Below the pieces are notes generated by a model. It saw nothing but the letters and a program-made list of their open reading frames with translations. It was not told the DNA's origin and did no database searches. From contig JADJRK010000001.1 of assembly GCA_016712285.1 (NCBI GenBank), positions 1,922,001-1,986,000 of the forward strand: 64,000 bases of DNA, read 5' to 3'. The DNA comes from Planctomycetota bacterium (GTDB taxonomy: Bacteria > Planctomycetota > UBA8742 > UBA2392). This document shows, one piece after another, positions 1 to 7,878 of the stretch; positions within the stretch are counted from its first letter, which is position 1, and the number at the start of each line of letters is the position of its first letter. The position numbers and the translations under genes are program-made.

Positions 1-1410
1 GGACCGATGTCTGCGCACACACTGGCATCCATCGGCCGCTATTTGCACGCGTTTGCCCTCGTGCACGCCAGCCAGGAACGCGAAGACGGCGGTAGCTTTA
101 ATGACCGGGTCGCCTTTGCCATCGAAGACGGCTGCGCATTCCTTGAAACCCGACTTACCGACGACGGCGGTTTCAGCGGCGTGAATGAGCGTCAGCCCGG
201 GAACACCGGGGTCTGCCTGCTGGCGCTGCTGCACGGCCGTTACGCGCGGGATTCTGAGGTCATTACCCGCGGCTTTGACAAACTCACCACCCAGTGCGAG
301 GCAATGTCGCAGAACGGTGTCGGGACATACAACGCCGGCTTGATCCTGATGGCCTACCAGAAACTGTACGAGCCGGAAATGCGTGAAGCGGGCATGTTCA
401 GCGCGAACACGCCAAAAGAGTTCGAAGCGGCCCGCGCCAAAATTCGCAAGCTGGTCAAGCGCGACCACATGGCGGTGATTGACGCGATCATCGGCCAGCT
501 AGATGGCTCGCGCGGGGCGCAGGGTGGTTGGGGGTACAATCCCATCCAGAGGATGACCCACAGCGATAACTCCTGCACGCAGTTCGCCGTGTTGGCCTAC
601 CAGGCCGGCAGCACGCTCGGCGCCAAGGTTTCGGCCACGACCTTCAAGAACGAGGCGCAGCGGCTGATCGACACCTACGCCGAGGTGCAGGGCGCGCCTG
701 CCGTCGAGTACCAGTACACCAGCGAGGGCGTTGGCCGTACCGCCGTGGTGCACAAGGGAAAAATCACCGCAGGCGGCTGGTCGTACAGCATCACCCGCGG
801 CGGCGACACGATGCAGTTCACGGCGGCGGGCATCGGCAGCCTGGCGATCTGCCTGGACGAGCTGAAGTCGCGAGACGCGCTGGACCAGAAGTTTGAGTTT
901 GAAATCGCCCGGCACATCCACGGCGCGCAGTTGCGCCTTGCAGCCACGTACTACACGCCGGAAATGCTGACGCAGGGTGGCGGGCAGCTGATGAGAACCT
1001 CGGGCGACGGCATCGGCACCTATTACAACCTTTACTCGGTCGAACGCGGGTGCGAACTTGCCGGCCTGCGCAAGCTCAGCAACGGTCTGGACTGGTACAT
1101 GATCGGCGCAGAGGCGCTGATTGAGGCACAGAACCTCGACGGCAGCTGGACGGATGGCCGGGGCATCATGCGGGGCATGGAAGGAGCACCCAACCTGATC
1201 AACTGCGCCTGGGCAATCCTTTTCCTGAAGCGCGCGGCACCGCCGGTGTTCACCGACCACGTTCGCCGCGACCGCAACAAAGAAGAAGACACCAAAGAGC
1301 CGGACAAGCCAAGCAGCCCGATCACGCCCGGCCCCGACGAAAAGAAGCAATCCAAGGAAAAGGAAGCGAAAGAAAAGCCACCAGAGAGGAAGGTCGAAGG
1401 CGAAGAATAG
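1..1410 (+). CDS. Prenyltransferase/squalene-oxidase-repeat protein (5' end cut by window)
   Basis: The frame is open to the window edge and the first ATG, at 7, has no room for a ribosome site or signal peptide, so the gene probably starts upstream. From that ATG there are 467 residues. Repeats of the terpene-cyclase alpha/alpha toroid type are visible: GGWGYNP near residue 174, GGWSYS near 256 and DGSWTDG near 378, each followed by a helix of the type NCAWAILFL. No DxDD cyclase acid motif is seen, so enzymatic cyclisation is not supported. The last ~45 residues are a Lys/Glu/Pro-rich charged tail. It heads a run with two related repeat proteins (1698-4349 and 5695-6918), suggesting a shared envelope role. 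A terminator-like hairpin follows at 1488-1512. Function unknown. Confidence 0.75.
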   Translation, partial: GPMSAHTLASIGRYLHAFALVHASQEREDGGSFNDRVAFAIEDGCAFLETRLTDDGGFSGVNERQPGNTGVCLLALLHGRYARDSEVITRGFDKLTTQCEAMSQNGVGTYNAGLILMAYQKLYEPEMREAGMFSANTPKEFEAARAKIRKLVKRDHMAVIDAIIGQLDGSRGAQGGWGYNPIQRMTHSDNSCTQFAVLAYQAGSTLGAKVSATTFKNEAQRLIDTYAEVQGAPAVEYQYTSEGVGRTAVVHKGKITAGGWSYSITRGGDTMQFTAAGIGSLAICLDELKSRDALDQKFEFEIARHIHGAQLRLAATYYTPEMLTQGGGQLMRTSGDGIGTYYNLYSVERGCELAGLRKLSNGLDWYMIGAEALIEAQNLDGSWTDGRGIMRGMEGAPNLINCAWAILFLKRAAPPVFTDHVRRDRNKEEDTKEPDKPSSPITPGPDEKKQSKEKEAKEKPPERKVEGEE

Positions 1411-1487
1411 GCGCCAACGGGCGCGCAAAGTCGCTTGTTGCCGATGTGCAAATGCTTGCAGAATTGCATTGCGGCCCTGCATGACCG

Positions 1488-1512
1488 GGCACACTTTTGG
1501 TGTGCCTTTGTT
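1488..1512 (+). terminator. Rho-independent-type terminator after the first repeat protein
   Basis: A 7-bp stem (GGCACAC paired with GTGTGCC) closes a TTTTG loop and is followed by a T-rich stretch. It lies about 80 bases past the stop at 1410 and upstream of the next gene, in a gene-free stretch (1411-1697) that otherwise shows nothing recognisable. Confidence 0.6.
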
Positions 1513-1697
1513 GCTTTCTTGCTAAACTCCTCGTTCGGGTGGCAGATCAGAGAATCCGCCCGTCAACACCTTGGCGAAATTCGTATTAACCTCTTGCAGT
1601 TGCTTGGAACTCCGTAGCTAGGATTTACGTCTCCAGTCAAACGAATTCTCATCCGGTGTGGTTGCTGTTTCGGCGCTTGCGCCCCAGGGGATACACA

Positions 1698-4349
1698 ATG
1701 GGCTACTCCTTTTCGAAGAGGGCACTTCTCGTTCCCGCGGTCCTTTGCGGCTTGGCACTGTTCAGCACGAACTATCAGGGAACAGACGTCGAAGTCAGCC
1801 CTGCGCCGGTTGTGAACGTGGCAATCGACGACGCCGACCTTGAGCAGCCAAGGCTCGCGCCAATCCCTGATTTTGACCCCACCCGCGTGTTGCTTGACAT
1901 GGGCGGCAATGGCTCAGGCATTCAGCCATTGCAGGGCCCCGGCATGCAGCCGCCGGGCTGGAAACCTGACCCGCCGCTGGACCTGACAGGGCAGATGCCG
2001 GCCGACGAAGAAGTTCGCGCCGCGATCGTGCAGGCCGTTGAGTTCCTGCTGGATAGCCAAAACGAAAATGGCGCTTGGGACGTGGAACTGTCGGGCTCGC
2101 TGTTGTCCGAAACTGCAGACCAGGCCGTGGACGCAATTTCCGCGACGGCGCTGGCCGGCGTTTCGTTGCGCTATCACATCAAGGTAGACCCGATTCGCAT
2201 CGAAGCTGCACTCAAGAAGGCCATCAACTTCGTGATCGACCGCGTATACCGCGGCAAGCTGCCGCTGGGCGTCTGGTACGCCAACTGGCGCTACACCCTG
2301 GGCTTGAAGTTCCTGCACGGCGAGTTTGTCGTCACCAAGGACGAGGAACTCAAGAACGAAATCCGCGCTGTCTCGCGCCGCATGATCAACTCCATGCTGC
2401 GCCTGCAGCTGCCCCAGGACACCGCCAAGCTGCTTGAAAAGAAGCGCAAGGCCCGCATCAGCAGCCGCCTCAAGGACTCCGGCCCGGCCGGTCTGGGTGT
2501 GGTCATGAAGCCCCCCACCGATACCGAGTATCGTGGCGGCGCGCCCATCGACAAAATCATCCCCGGAGGCACTGCTGAAGCAGTCGCGCTGCAGGTCGGC
2601 GACCGCATCATCGAAGCCGAAGGCCTGCGCATCGAAAACGCGCTCGACTTCTACCTCGAAGAAGCCAACTGGCAGGGCGGCCAGAAAGTGCGCCTCAAGA
2701 TCAAGCGCGACCGTGCCGAGTTCACCAAGGACGTAAGCATCAAGCCGACTTGGCCCGGCTACCTGGGCCTGAAGCTCAGCCCGGGCGTTGGTGAAGGCCC
2801 GATCGTCGAGAAGTTCCTTCCCTTCAGCCCCTGCCGCGACAAGCTTGAGGTGGGCGACATCATTAACGAGGTCGAAGGCAACGCGATCAGCAAGATTGAG
2901 GACTTCCGGGTGCACGAAAACGGCATCGTCCCGGGCAAGAAGATCAAGCTCAAGGTCCTGCGCGGCGAAAAGAAGAAGAAGACCAGCGTGACCATTGAAG
3001 CCAGCGGCGCGCCAGAAGGCTGGTTCGGCTTCATCGTCAAGGAAGAAGACAAGGGCGACGACAACGGCGTCGTCGTCGACGGCATTCGCCCTGACCTGTC
3101 GGCTGGCGAAGCCGGCCTGCAGGATGACGATCGCGTCACCTGGATCGGCGACACACCGATGCTGGGCTATGACCATTTCTTTGAGTTCCTGGGCACGGTG
3201 CCCGCGGGCAAGCAGTTCAAGGTGAAGTGGGTGCGCGACGGCCAGGAGATGGAGGCCGACGTCATCGCCGACGCCGTGCCGCAGCCCTTCAACCCGCAGT
3301 TCGGCGTGACCGTGGACCGCCAGTTCCGTGCCATGTGCAACCGCGTGGACAAGGGCGGTGCCGCTGAAAAGGCCGGCATGAAGGTCGGCGACATCTTCAC
3401 GGCGATCAATGGTAACCAGACCGCGGACTTCTTCTCGTTCCGCGACGCGTACTGGGACCTGACGGCCGGCGAAGAGACCATCTTCACCGTAGATCGCGGC
3501 GGAAAGTCGATCGACATCAAGTACGTGCTGCCGAAGTGGGAACCCACCACCGGCGACGCGGAAGAGGGTGTCGAAGAAGGCGGCTGGGCCTACTACCCCG
3601 AAATGGGTGAAGCCCCTAGCTTCGCAACCGCGGCGGCACTCCTGGTGTTGATGGACGTGCAGAAGGACATCGACATCAAAGGCATGCGCACGACCCTCAA
3701 GGGGCCGCTGCGCAGCGCAGCCACCCTGTTGACCAACCTGCGCGAGAAAGACAGCGCGCACGGCAGCGCCGAGACCTACATGTACCGCGCCGGCTCACGT
3801 GAGCACCCGAACAACATGGGCATCGACATCCGTGGTTGCCAGGGTCGCAACGGCATCTGCGAGCTTGCCCTGAACCGCTACGGCACACGCAAGAGCGGCG
3901 ACCTGAAGAAGATCATCGACCAGTTCATCCGCTACCGCAGCGAGCTCGACGTGGTGCGGCGCATGGAGTACTACTACAACCCGCGCATCGGCGGCAGCCC
4001 GCACAACCTTGAGCGCTGGTTCAATGCCGCATACTACTGGCTGTTTAGCCACTACTGGACACTGATCGCGGCCAAGGACTGCGGCAAGTCCCAGTTCAAG
4101 GACATCAACCAGATCTGCGTGAAGGCCCTCATGCAGACGCGCAATGCCGACGGCACCTGGCTGGGTCACCCCAGCTTCGGCAAACTGTGCGGCACCTGCG
4201 AGGCCCTGTGGATTCTTGGTGAAACCGAAGGCGGCTGGAAAGACGGCTACACCCCAAAGACCCAGCCCACGGACCCGAACAACCCGACAACGCAGGACAA
4301 GAAGACCAACCCGGACGAAGAACAACCAGAAGAAACGCCCGAAGAGTAA
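1698..4349 (+). CDS. Exported protein with four PDZ domains inserted between prenyltransferase-repeat halves
   Basis: 883 residues. I start at ATG 1698, which has AGGGG 7 bases upstream and gives a signal peptide or N-terminal anchor (SKRALLVPAVLCGLALF); an in-frame start at 1656 lacks these. Residues ~95-250 are helical repeats of the prenyltransferase/squalene-oxidase type. Residues ~265-615 hold four consecutive PDZ domains, with carboxylate-loop-like starts (GLGVVM, YLGLKL, WFGFIV, QFGVTV) and GDxI/GDIF turns. Repeats resume at ~625-850 (GGWAYYP, DGTWLGH). The tail is acidic and Pro-rich. The layout suggests an extracytoplasmic scaffold or peptide-binding protein rather than a cyclase. 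A strong hairpin follows at 4368. The PDZ assignment is firm; the role is not known. Confidence 0.85.
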   Translation: MGYSFSKRALLVPAVLCGLALFSTNYQGTDVEVSPAPVVNVAIDDADLEQPRLAPIPDFDPTRVLLDMGGNGSGIQPLQGPGMQPPGWKPDPPLDLTGQMPADEEVRAAIVQAVEFLLDSQNENGAWDVELSGSLLSETADQAVDAISATALAGVSLRYHIKVDPIRIEAALKKAINFVIDRVYRGKLPLGVWYANWRYTLGLKFLHGEFVVTKDEELKNEIRAVSRRMINSMLRLQLPQDTAKLLEKKRKARISSRLKDSGPAGLGVVMKPPTDTEYRGGAPIDKIIPGGTAEAVALQVGDRIIEAEGLRIENALDFYLEEANWQGGQKVRLKIKRDRAEFTKDVSIKPTWPGYLGLKLSPGVGEGPIVEKFLPFSPCRDKLEVGDIINEVEGNAISKIEDFRVHENGIVPGKKIKLKVLRGEKKKKTSVTIEASGAPEGWFGFIVKEEDKGDDNGVVVDGIRPDLSAGEAGLQDDDRVTWIGDTPMLGYDHFFEFLGTVPAGKQFKVKWVRDGQEMEADVIADAVPQPFNPQFGVTVDRQFRAMCNRVDKGGAAEKAGMKVGDIFTAINGNQTADFFSFRDAYWDLTAGEETIFTVDRGGKSIDIKYVLPKWEPTTGDAEEGVEEGGWAYYPEMGEAPSFATAAALLVLMDVQKDIDIKGMRTTLKGPLRSAATLLTNLREKDSAHGSAETYMYRAGSREHPNNMGIDIRGCQGRNGICELALNRYGTRKSGDLKKIIDQFIRYRSELDVVRRMEYYYNPRIGGSPHNLERWFNAAYYWLFSHYWTLIAAKDCGKSQFKDINQICVKALMQTRNADGTWLGHPSFGKLCGTCEALWILGETEGGWKDGYTPKTQPTDPNNPTTQDKKTNPDEEQPEETPEE

Positions 4350-4367
4350 ATCCTGCCAGGCAAGCCC

Positions 4368-4392
4368 AACCGCCGCGTGAATCGCGGCGGTT
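4368..4392 (+). terminator. Terminator-like hairpin
   Basis: A perfect 10-bp stem (AACCGCCGCG / CGCGGCGGTT) with a 5-base loop lies 18 bases after the PDZ-repeat gene stop and is followed by TGTCATTT. The T-run is weak, so an RNA-stabilising hairpin is the alternative. Confidence 0.6.
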
Positions 4393-4499
4393 GTCATTTG
4401 CGCGGGTTGCCGCAACCTCACAATTTCTCTTCCCCCGGCGGGGGGATATGCGTAATCATGGTGTTCCCTCATTCTGGCTGTGCCTACGGAGACTTTCCG

Positions 4500-5666
4500 A
4501 TGCGTCTTAAGATTTTTTCCGCCGTGCTGATCACACTTGCCGTGGCCGGCGTTTCGCAGGCCCAGGACGATGGCAAGATTCTTTCCGGCAAGCTGGAAGC
4601 CGCCCAGGCCACCGAGATCAAGGTGGACCTGCAGGTCTACAGCGGCGAGTTGCGCCTGAAGTGGATTGCCACGCCCGGCATGGCCATGAAAGCGGGCGAC
4701 AAGCTGGCCGAGCTTGAGGCGCCCGACTACGCCGAGGCACTTGAGCGCGGTCGCGAGGGCCTGACCGCCGCCGAGCTTGGGCTGCAGGCGATGAAAGACG
4801 CAGCCAAGCAATACGAAGACAGCTTTCCTGAGCAGGTGCTGGCGGCCCAGCGCCGCCTGGAGCGCGCCCGCGAAGAACTGCAGTTCTTTCGCGAGATCGA
4901 CCGCAAGCAGCAGGTGCGCGGCAACGAAATGAACCTTGAGGGCAGCAAGTTCAGCATCGAAGACCAGGAAGAAGAACTGGCACAACTCGAGAAGCTGTAC
5001 AAGGGCAACGACCTGGCCAAGGAAAGCCAGGACATCGTGCTGAACCGCAGCAAGCGTCGCCTGGCCCAGAGCAAAGAGCGCCACAAGATGGCCGAGGACC
5101 GCCACGAGCGCTGGTTGAAAGTTGATCTGCCGCGCCGCGAACAGGACCTCGAAAGCGCGGTCAAAGGCGCCGAACTCGAGATGCAGCGCATCGAGACACT
5201 GAAGGCCAACGGCAACGCTGACCTGAAGTCCAAGCTCATGGGTGCGGAACGCAGACACAAGGATGCCGTGCAGTACCTGGCCAAGCTTGAAGCCGACGCC
5301 AAGGCGCTGGTGCTGATCGCGCCACACGACGGCGTGATGCTGGCCGGTGGCCTTGCCGGCAACGACGGCGTCGCCATGCCCGCCAAGGCAGGCGACAAGA
5401 TCAACCGCGGGCTGGCGCTGGTTTCAGTCATAAATACTGCCACCCTGCATGTCACTGTGCCTGTGCTGGCCGGCGCCCGCGCCAAGTACCAGCCGGGCAC
5501 CAAGGTTGCCGTAAAGAGCGACGAGCTGGCCGTCAACGGCAGCGGCACCGTCAAACTGATCGGCATGCTGGTACGTGACGGCAAGGTCAGCGCGCGCATT
5601 GAAGTTGACAACGCCGAGGGCAAGTTCCTGCCCGGCGCCAAGGTTGGTATTTCGCTGCCCGAATAG
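4500..5666 (+). CDS. HlyD/MFP-type periplasmic adaptor-like protein
   Basis: 388 residues from ATG 4500, preceded by GGAG at 8 bases and giving a clear signal peptide ending SQA. An upstream in-frame start at 4377 would place this peptide internally. After it comes half a lipoyl/barrel-sandwich motif (SGKLEAAQATEI ... GMAMKAGDKLAELEAP), then a long coiled coil (residues ~70-260, rich in Glu/Arg/Lys heptads), then the second lipoyl half (VLIAPHDGVML) and a beta-barrel region ending in PGAKVGISLPE. This order is the membrane-fusion-protein plan of RND, ABC and type I export systems. No inner-membrane pump or TolC-like channel lies nearby. The next gene starts 28 bases downstream, so the two are probably co-transcribed. 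Confidence 0.8.
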   Translation: MRLKIFSAVLITLAVAGVSQAQDDGKILSGKLEAAQATEIKVDLQVYSGELRLKWIATPGMAMKAGDKLAELEAPDYAEALERGREGLTAAELGLQAMKDAAKQYEDSFPEQVLAAQRRLERAREELQFFREIDRKQQVRGNEMNLEGSKFSIEDQEEELAQLEKLYKGNDLAKESQDIVLNRSKRRLAQSKERHKMAEDRHERWLKVDLPRREQDLESAVKGAELEMQRIETLKANGNADLKSKLMGAERRHKDAVQYLAKLEADAKALVLIAPHDGVMLAGGLAGNDGVAMPAKAGDKINRGLALVSVINTATLHVTVPVLAGARAKYQPGTKVAVKSDELAVNGSGTVKLIGMLVRDGKVSARIEVDNAEGKFLPGAKVGISLPE

Positions 5667-5694
5667 TCTGAGTGCTTGGCCAGCAGGAGTGCAT

Positions 5695-6918
5695 GTGCGC
5701 CCAACATTGATCATCCTTGCCGCCCTCGGGCTGGCCCTTTGCGCCTGCACGAAAAGTGCCGACAACAAGGCCGCCCCCGTCGTGCCCGCGCCGACGCCAA
5801 CACCCGACACCACGCCCCAGGCGACCGGCTGGAAGTACCAGCAGAACCTGGACCGGGCCGTGCGCTGGGCGCTGGATAACCAGAAGCGGCAGGGCGATTG
5901 GGGCTACATGACCGAGCGCCCCAACGACATTTACCTGGGCAGCATCAACAGCCTGCATGTCTGGGGCAACGCCAGCACCGCGCTGTGCCTGATGGGCCTG
6001 CTGATGCAGCCGCCTACCGACGAGATCAACGCCGCCCTGGCCAAGGGCTTTGAGTACCTGATTGACGCGCCCGATACGCCGCGCGCGACCATGAACACTT
6101 TTTACAACGTGTGGTCGCACACCTACATGGTACAGGCGCTGACACGCGCCATGGCCGACGCGCGCTTTGCCAAAGACAAGCCGCGCCTGCGCAAACGTGC
6201 CGAACATGAACTGCGGCGGCTGCTCGACCACCAGTCGCTCGATGGCGGCTGGGGCTATTACGACTTTGACTTTCGCACGCTGCGCCCCAGTGGCGACATC
6301 AGCACGGCCTTCACCACGGCGGCGGCGCTGGTGGCAATGCACGAGGCTTTCAAGTCCGACCTGCGGCTGGGCCGCAGTGAGTCCAACCCCGATGGCGAAG
6401 GCCTGCGCGACCACAACGTACAGATCGCGCTGGATTATCTTCAGCGCCACCGCATCCCCAACGGGGCCTACTACTACAGCAGCGGACACATGCACTACCC
6501 GCAGGGCGTGGCCAACCTGCCGCGCGGCAGCCTGGGCCGCAGCCAGTCGGGCGACAACGCGCTGAACCTGTGGGGCCGCCTGGTCACGCAGGACATGCTG
6601 AAGGCACAGCTCGACACGTTTCTTGGGCCTGAGCACGTGTTCATTGAAATCGGCCGCGGCCGCCAGTTCCCGCACGAGGCCTGGTACGCCACGGCGCCAT
6701 ACTACTACTACTTCGGCCATTACCACGCGTCGCGCAACGTGTTGGCGCTGTCCAAGGCCGACCAGCCGAAGTATGGCGACAAGCTTGGCGAACTGGTCGT
6801 CGCCGGCCAGTACGACGACGGCAGCTTCTGGGACTACCCGCTCTATGGCTATGCCAAGCCGTACGGCACAGGCTTCGGCATCATCATCCTGAGCAACTGC
6901 AAGAAGGCCATGGAGTAG
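5695..6918 (+). CDS. Lipoprotein with prenyltransferase-type repeats
   Basis: 407 residues from GTG 5695, which has AGGAG 5 bases upstream. The N-terminus RPTLIILAALGLALCACTKS is a lipoprotein signal with lipobox LCAC, so the mature protein is probably membrane-anchored, followed by a Pro/Thr-rich linker. The body carries QW-like repeats: RQGDWGYM near residue 65, DGGWGYYDFDF near 183 and DDGSFWDYPLYGY near the end. A Tyr-rich stretch (APYYYYFGHYHASRN) precedes the last repeat. No DxDD motif is visible. It closes the cluster begun by the two other repeat proteins and follows the HlyD-like gene closely. It converges on the DapA-family gene with a 13-base gap. Confidence 0.8.
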   Translation: MRPTLIILAALGLALCACTKSADNKAAPVVPAPTPTPDTTPQATGWKYQQNLDRAVRWALDNQKRQGDWGYMTERPNDIYLGSINSLHVWGNASTALCLMGLLMQPPTDEINAALAKGFEYLIDAPDTPRATMNTFYNVWSHTYMVQALTRAMADARFAKDKPRLRKRAEHELRRLLDHQSLDGGWGYYDFDFRTLRPSGDISTAFTTAAALVAMHEAFKSDLRLGRSESNPDGEGLRDHNVQIALDYLQRHRIPNGAYYYSSGHMHYPQGVANLPRGSLGRSQSGDNALNLWGRLVTQDMLKAQLDTFLGPEHVFIEIGRGRQFPHEAWYATAPYYYYFGHYHASRNVLALSKADQPKYGDKLGELVVAGQYDDGSFWDYPLYGYAKPYGTGFGIIILSNCKKAME

Positions 6919-6931
6919 CGGCAGCCGGGCA

Positions 6932-7789
6932 TCACCACTTGATCGCGCCGAACATGTTCAGCATGGCGATCAGCTGCTCGGCCTGCGCATCGGGCAGCGC
7001 GGTCAGTGGCGGACGGGCGGCGTAGGCGCCGAATCCCTTCTTGCGCAGGATTGCCTTCACTGCCGGCCCCAGGCCGAACTTTTCCAGCAGGCCGCGCACA
7101 CTGTTCAACTTGACCTGCTGCTCGGCTTTGCGCTCGATGCTCTTGACCAGGTCCGGGATTACGCTGGCGCATGCGGTGATGCTGCCGCGGCCGCCGTCTT
7201 CGAGGCACTTCGCGATCAGCCTGTCATGGCCCACCATGTACGAGCCGTCGCGGAACCAGCCCAGCAGGCGCGCCATCTCGGCCTCGTCGCCGGTGCTGTC
7301 CTTGACGCCGACGCAGCGCTCGTGCTTGCGCACGATCTGAAGGAGTTCGTCCGAGATCGGGATGCCGGTAAGCCGGGGAATGTGGTACAGGATCACGGGC
7401 AGGCGGGATTCATCCAGCACGCGCAGAAAAAAGTCCGCAATGCCGCGCGTGCTCGCGTCGCGGAAGTACCAGGGCGGCGGGCAGATCAGCGCATCGTACC
7501 CCAGGTCGGCGCCGACCTGCGCCATGTCCAGGGCATCGTCCAGCGCGCAGGAACCCACGTTCAACATCAGCTTCAGGCCGCTTTCAGCCTTGGCGGCGGC
7601 CTCCGCGATAAGCATCTGCTCACCGAGCGAACAGCTTGCGAACTCGCCGTTGGTGCCCAGGATCAGCGCGCCGTCCAGGCCCTCGCTTTTCAGCCATTTC
7701 AGGTGCGCCGACAGGGCATTGCTGTCCAGCGTATCTTCAGGCGTCAGCGGCGTAGGAACGGGTGCAAATGCGCCCATGGGTAGATACAT
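6932..7789 (-). CDS. Dihydrodipicolinate synthase/N-acetylneuraminate lyase family aldolase
   Basis: 285 residues. I take ATG 7789 because GGGGGA lies just upstream; a GTG at 7807 is the alternative. The protein is a class I aldolase TIM barrel: GTNGEF (pyruvate carboxylate loop), the tyrosine motif ILYHIP, and the Schiff-base lysine in GVKDST. These are the DapA/NanA family landmarks. The exact substrate cannot be read from the sequence. No other lysine or sialic acid genes are nearby, so a DapA role is not assumed. It diverges from the cyclase gene on the other side, leaving about 90 bases that include a TATAGT promoter-like element. Confidence 0.85.
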   Translation of the reverse strand: MYLPMGAFAPVPTPLTPEDTLDSNALSAHLKWLKSEGLDGALILGTNGEFASCSLGEQMLIAEAAAKAESGLKLMLNVGSCALDDALDMAQVGADLGYDALICPPPWYFRDASTRGIADFFLRVLDESRLPVILYHIPRLTGIPISDELLQIVRKHERCVGVKDSTGDEAEMARLLGWFRDGSYMVGHDRLIAKCLEDGGRGSITACASVIPDLVKSIERKAEQQVKLNSVRGLLEKFGLGPAVKAILRKKGFGAYAARPPLTALPDAQAEQLIAMLNMFGAIKW

Positions 7790-7878
7790 TGGTCCCCCGA
7801 TCAGCACTGGGTGGTCTATAGTCTACGGTCAAGAACCATGCAGCGTCGACCGTGTACGCAAACCAAGCGAGCCAGCAT

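Noticed and set aside
1914..3761. A 615-residue leftward ORF opposite the PDZ-repeat gene
   Set aside because: High-GC shadow frame: low-complexity His/Val/Ala/Asp-rich composition, no motif, fully overlapped by a well-supported gene.
6932..7789. Naming the aldolase dapA
   Set aside because: The family has many substrates and no lysine-pathway neighbours are present, so only the family is called.
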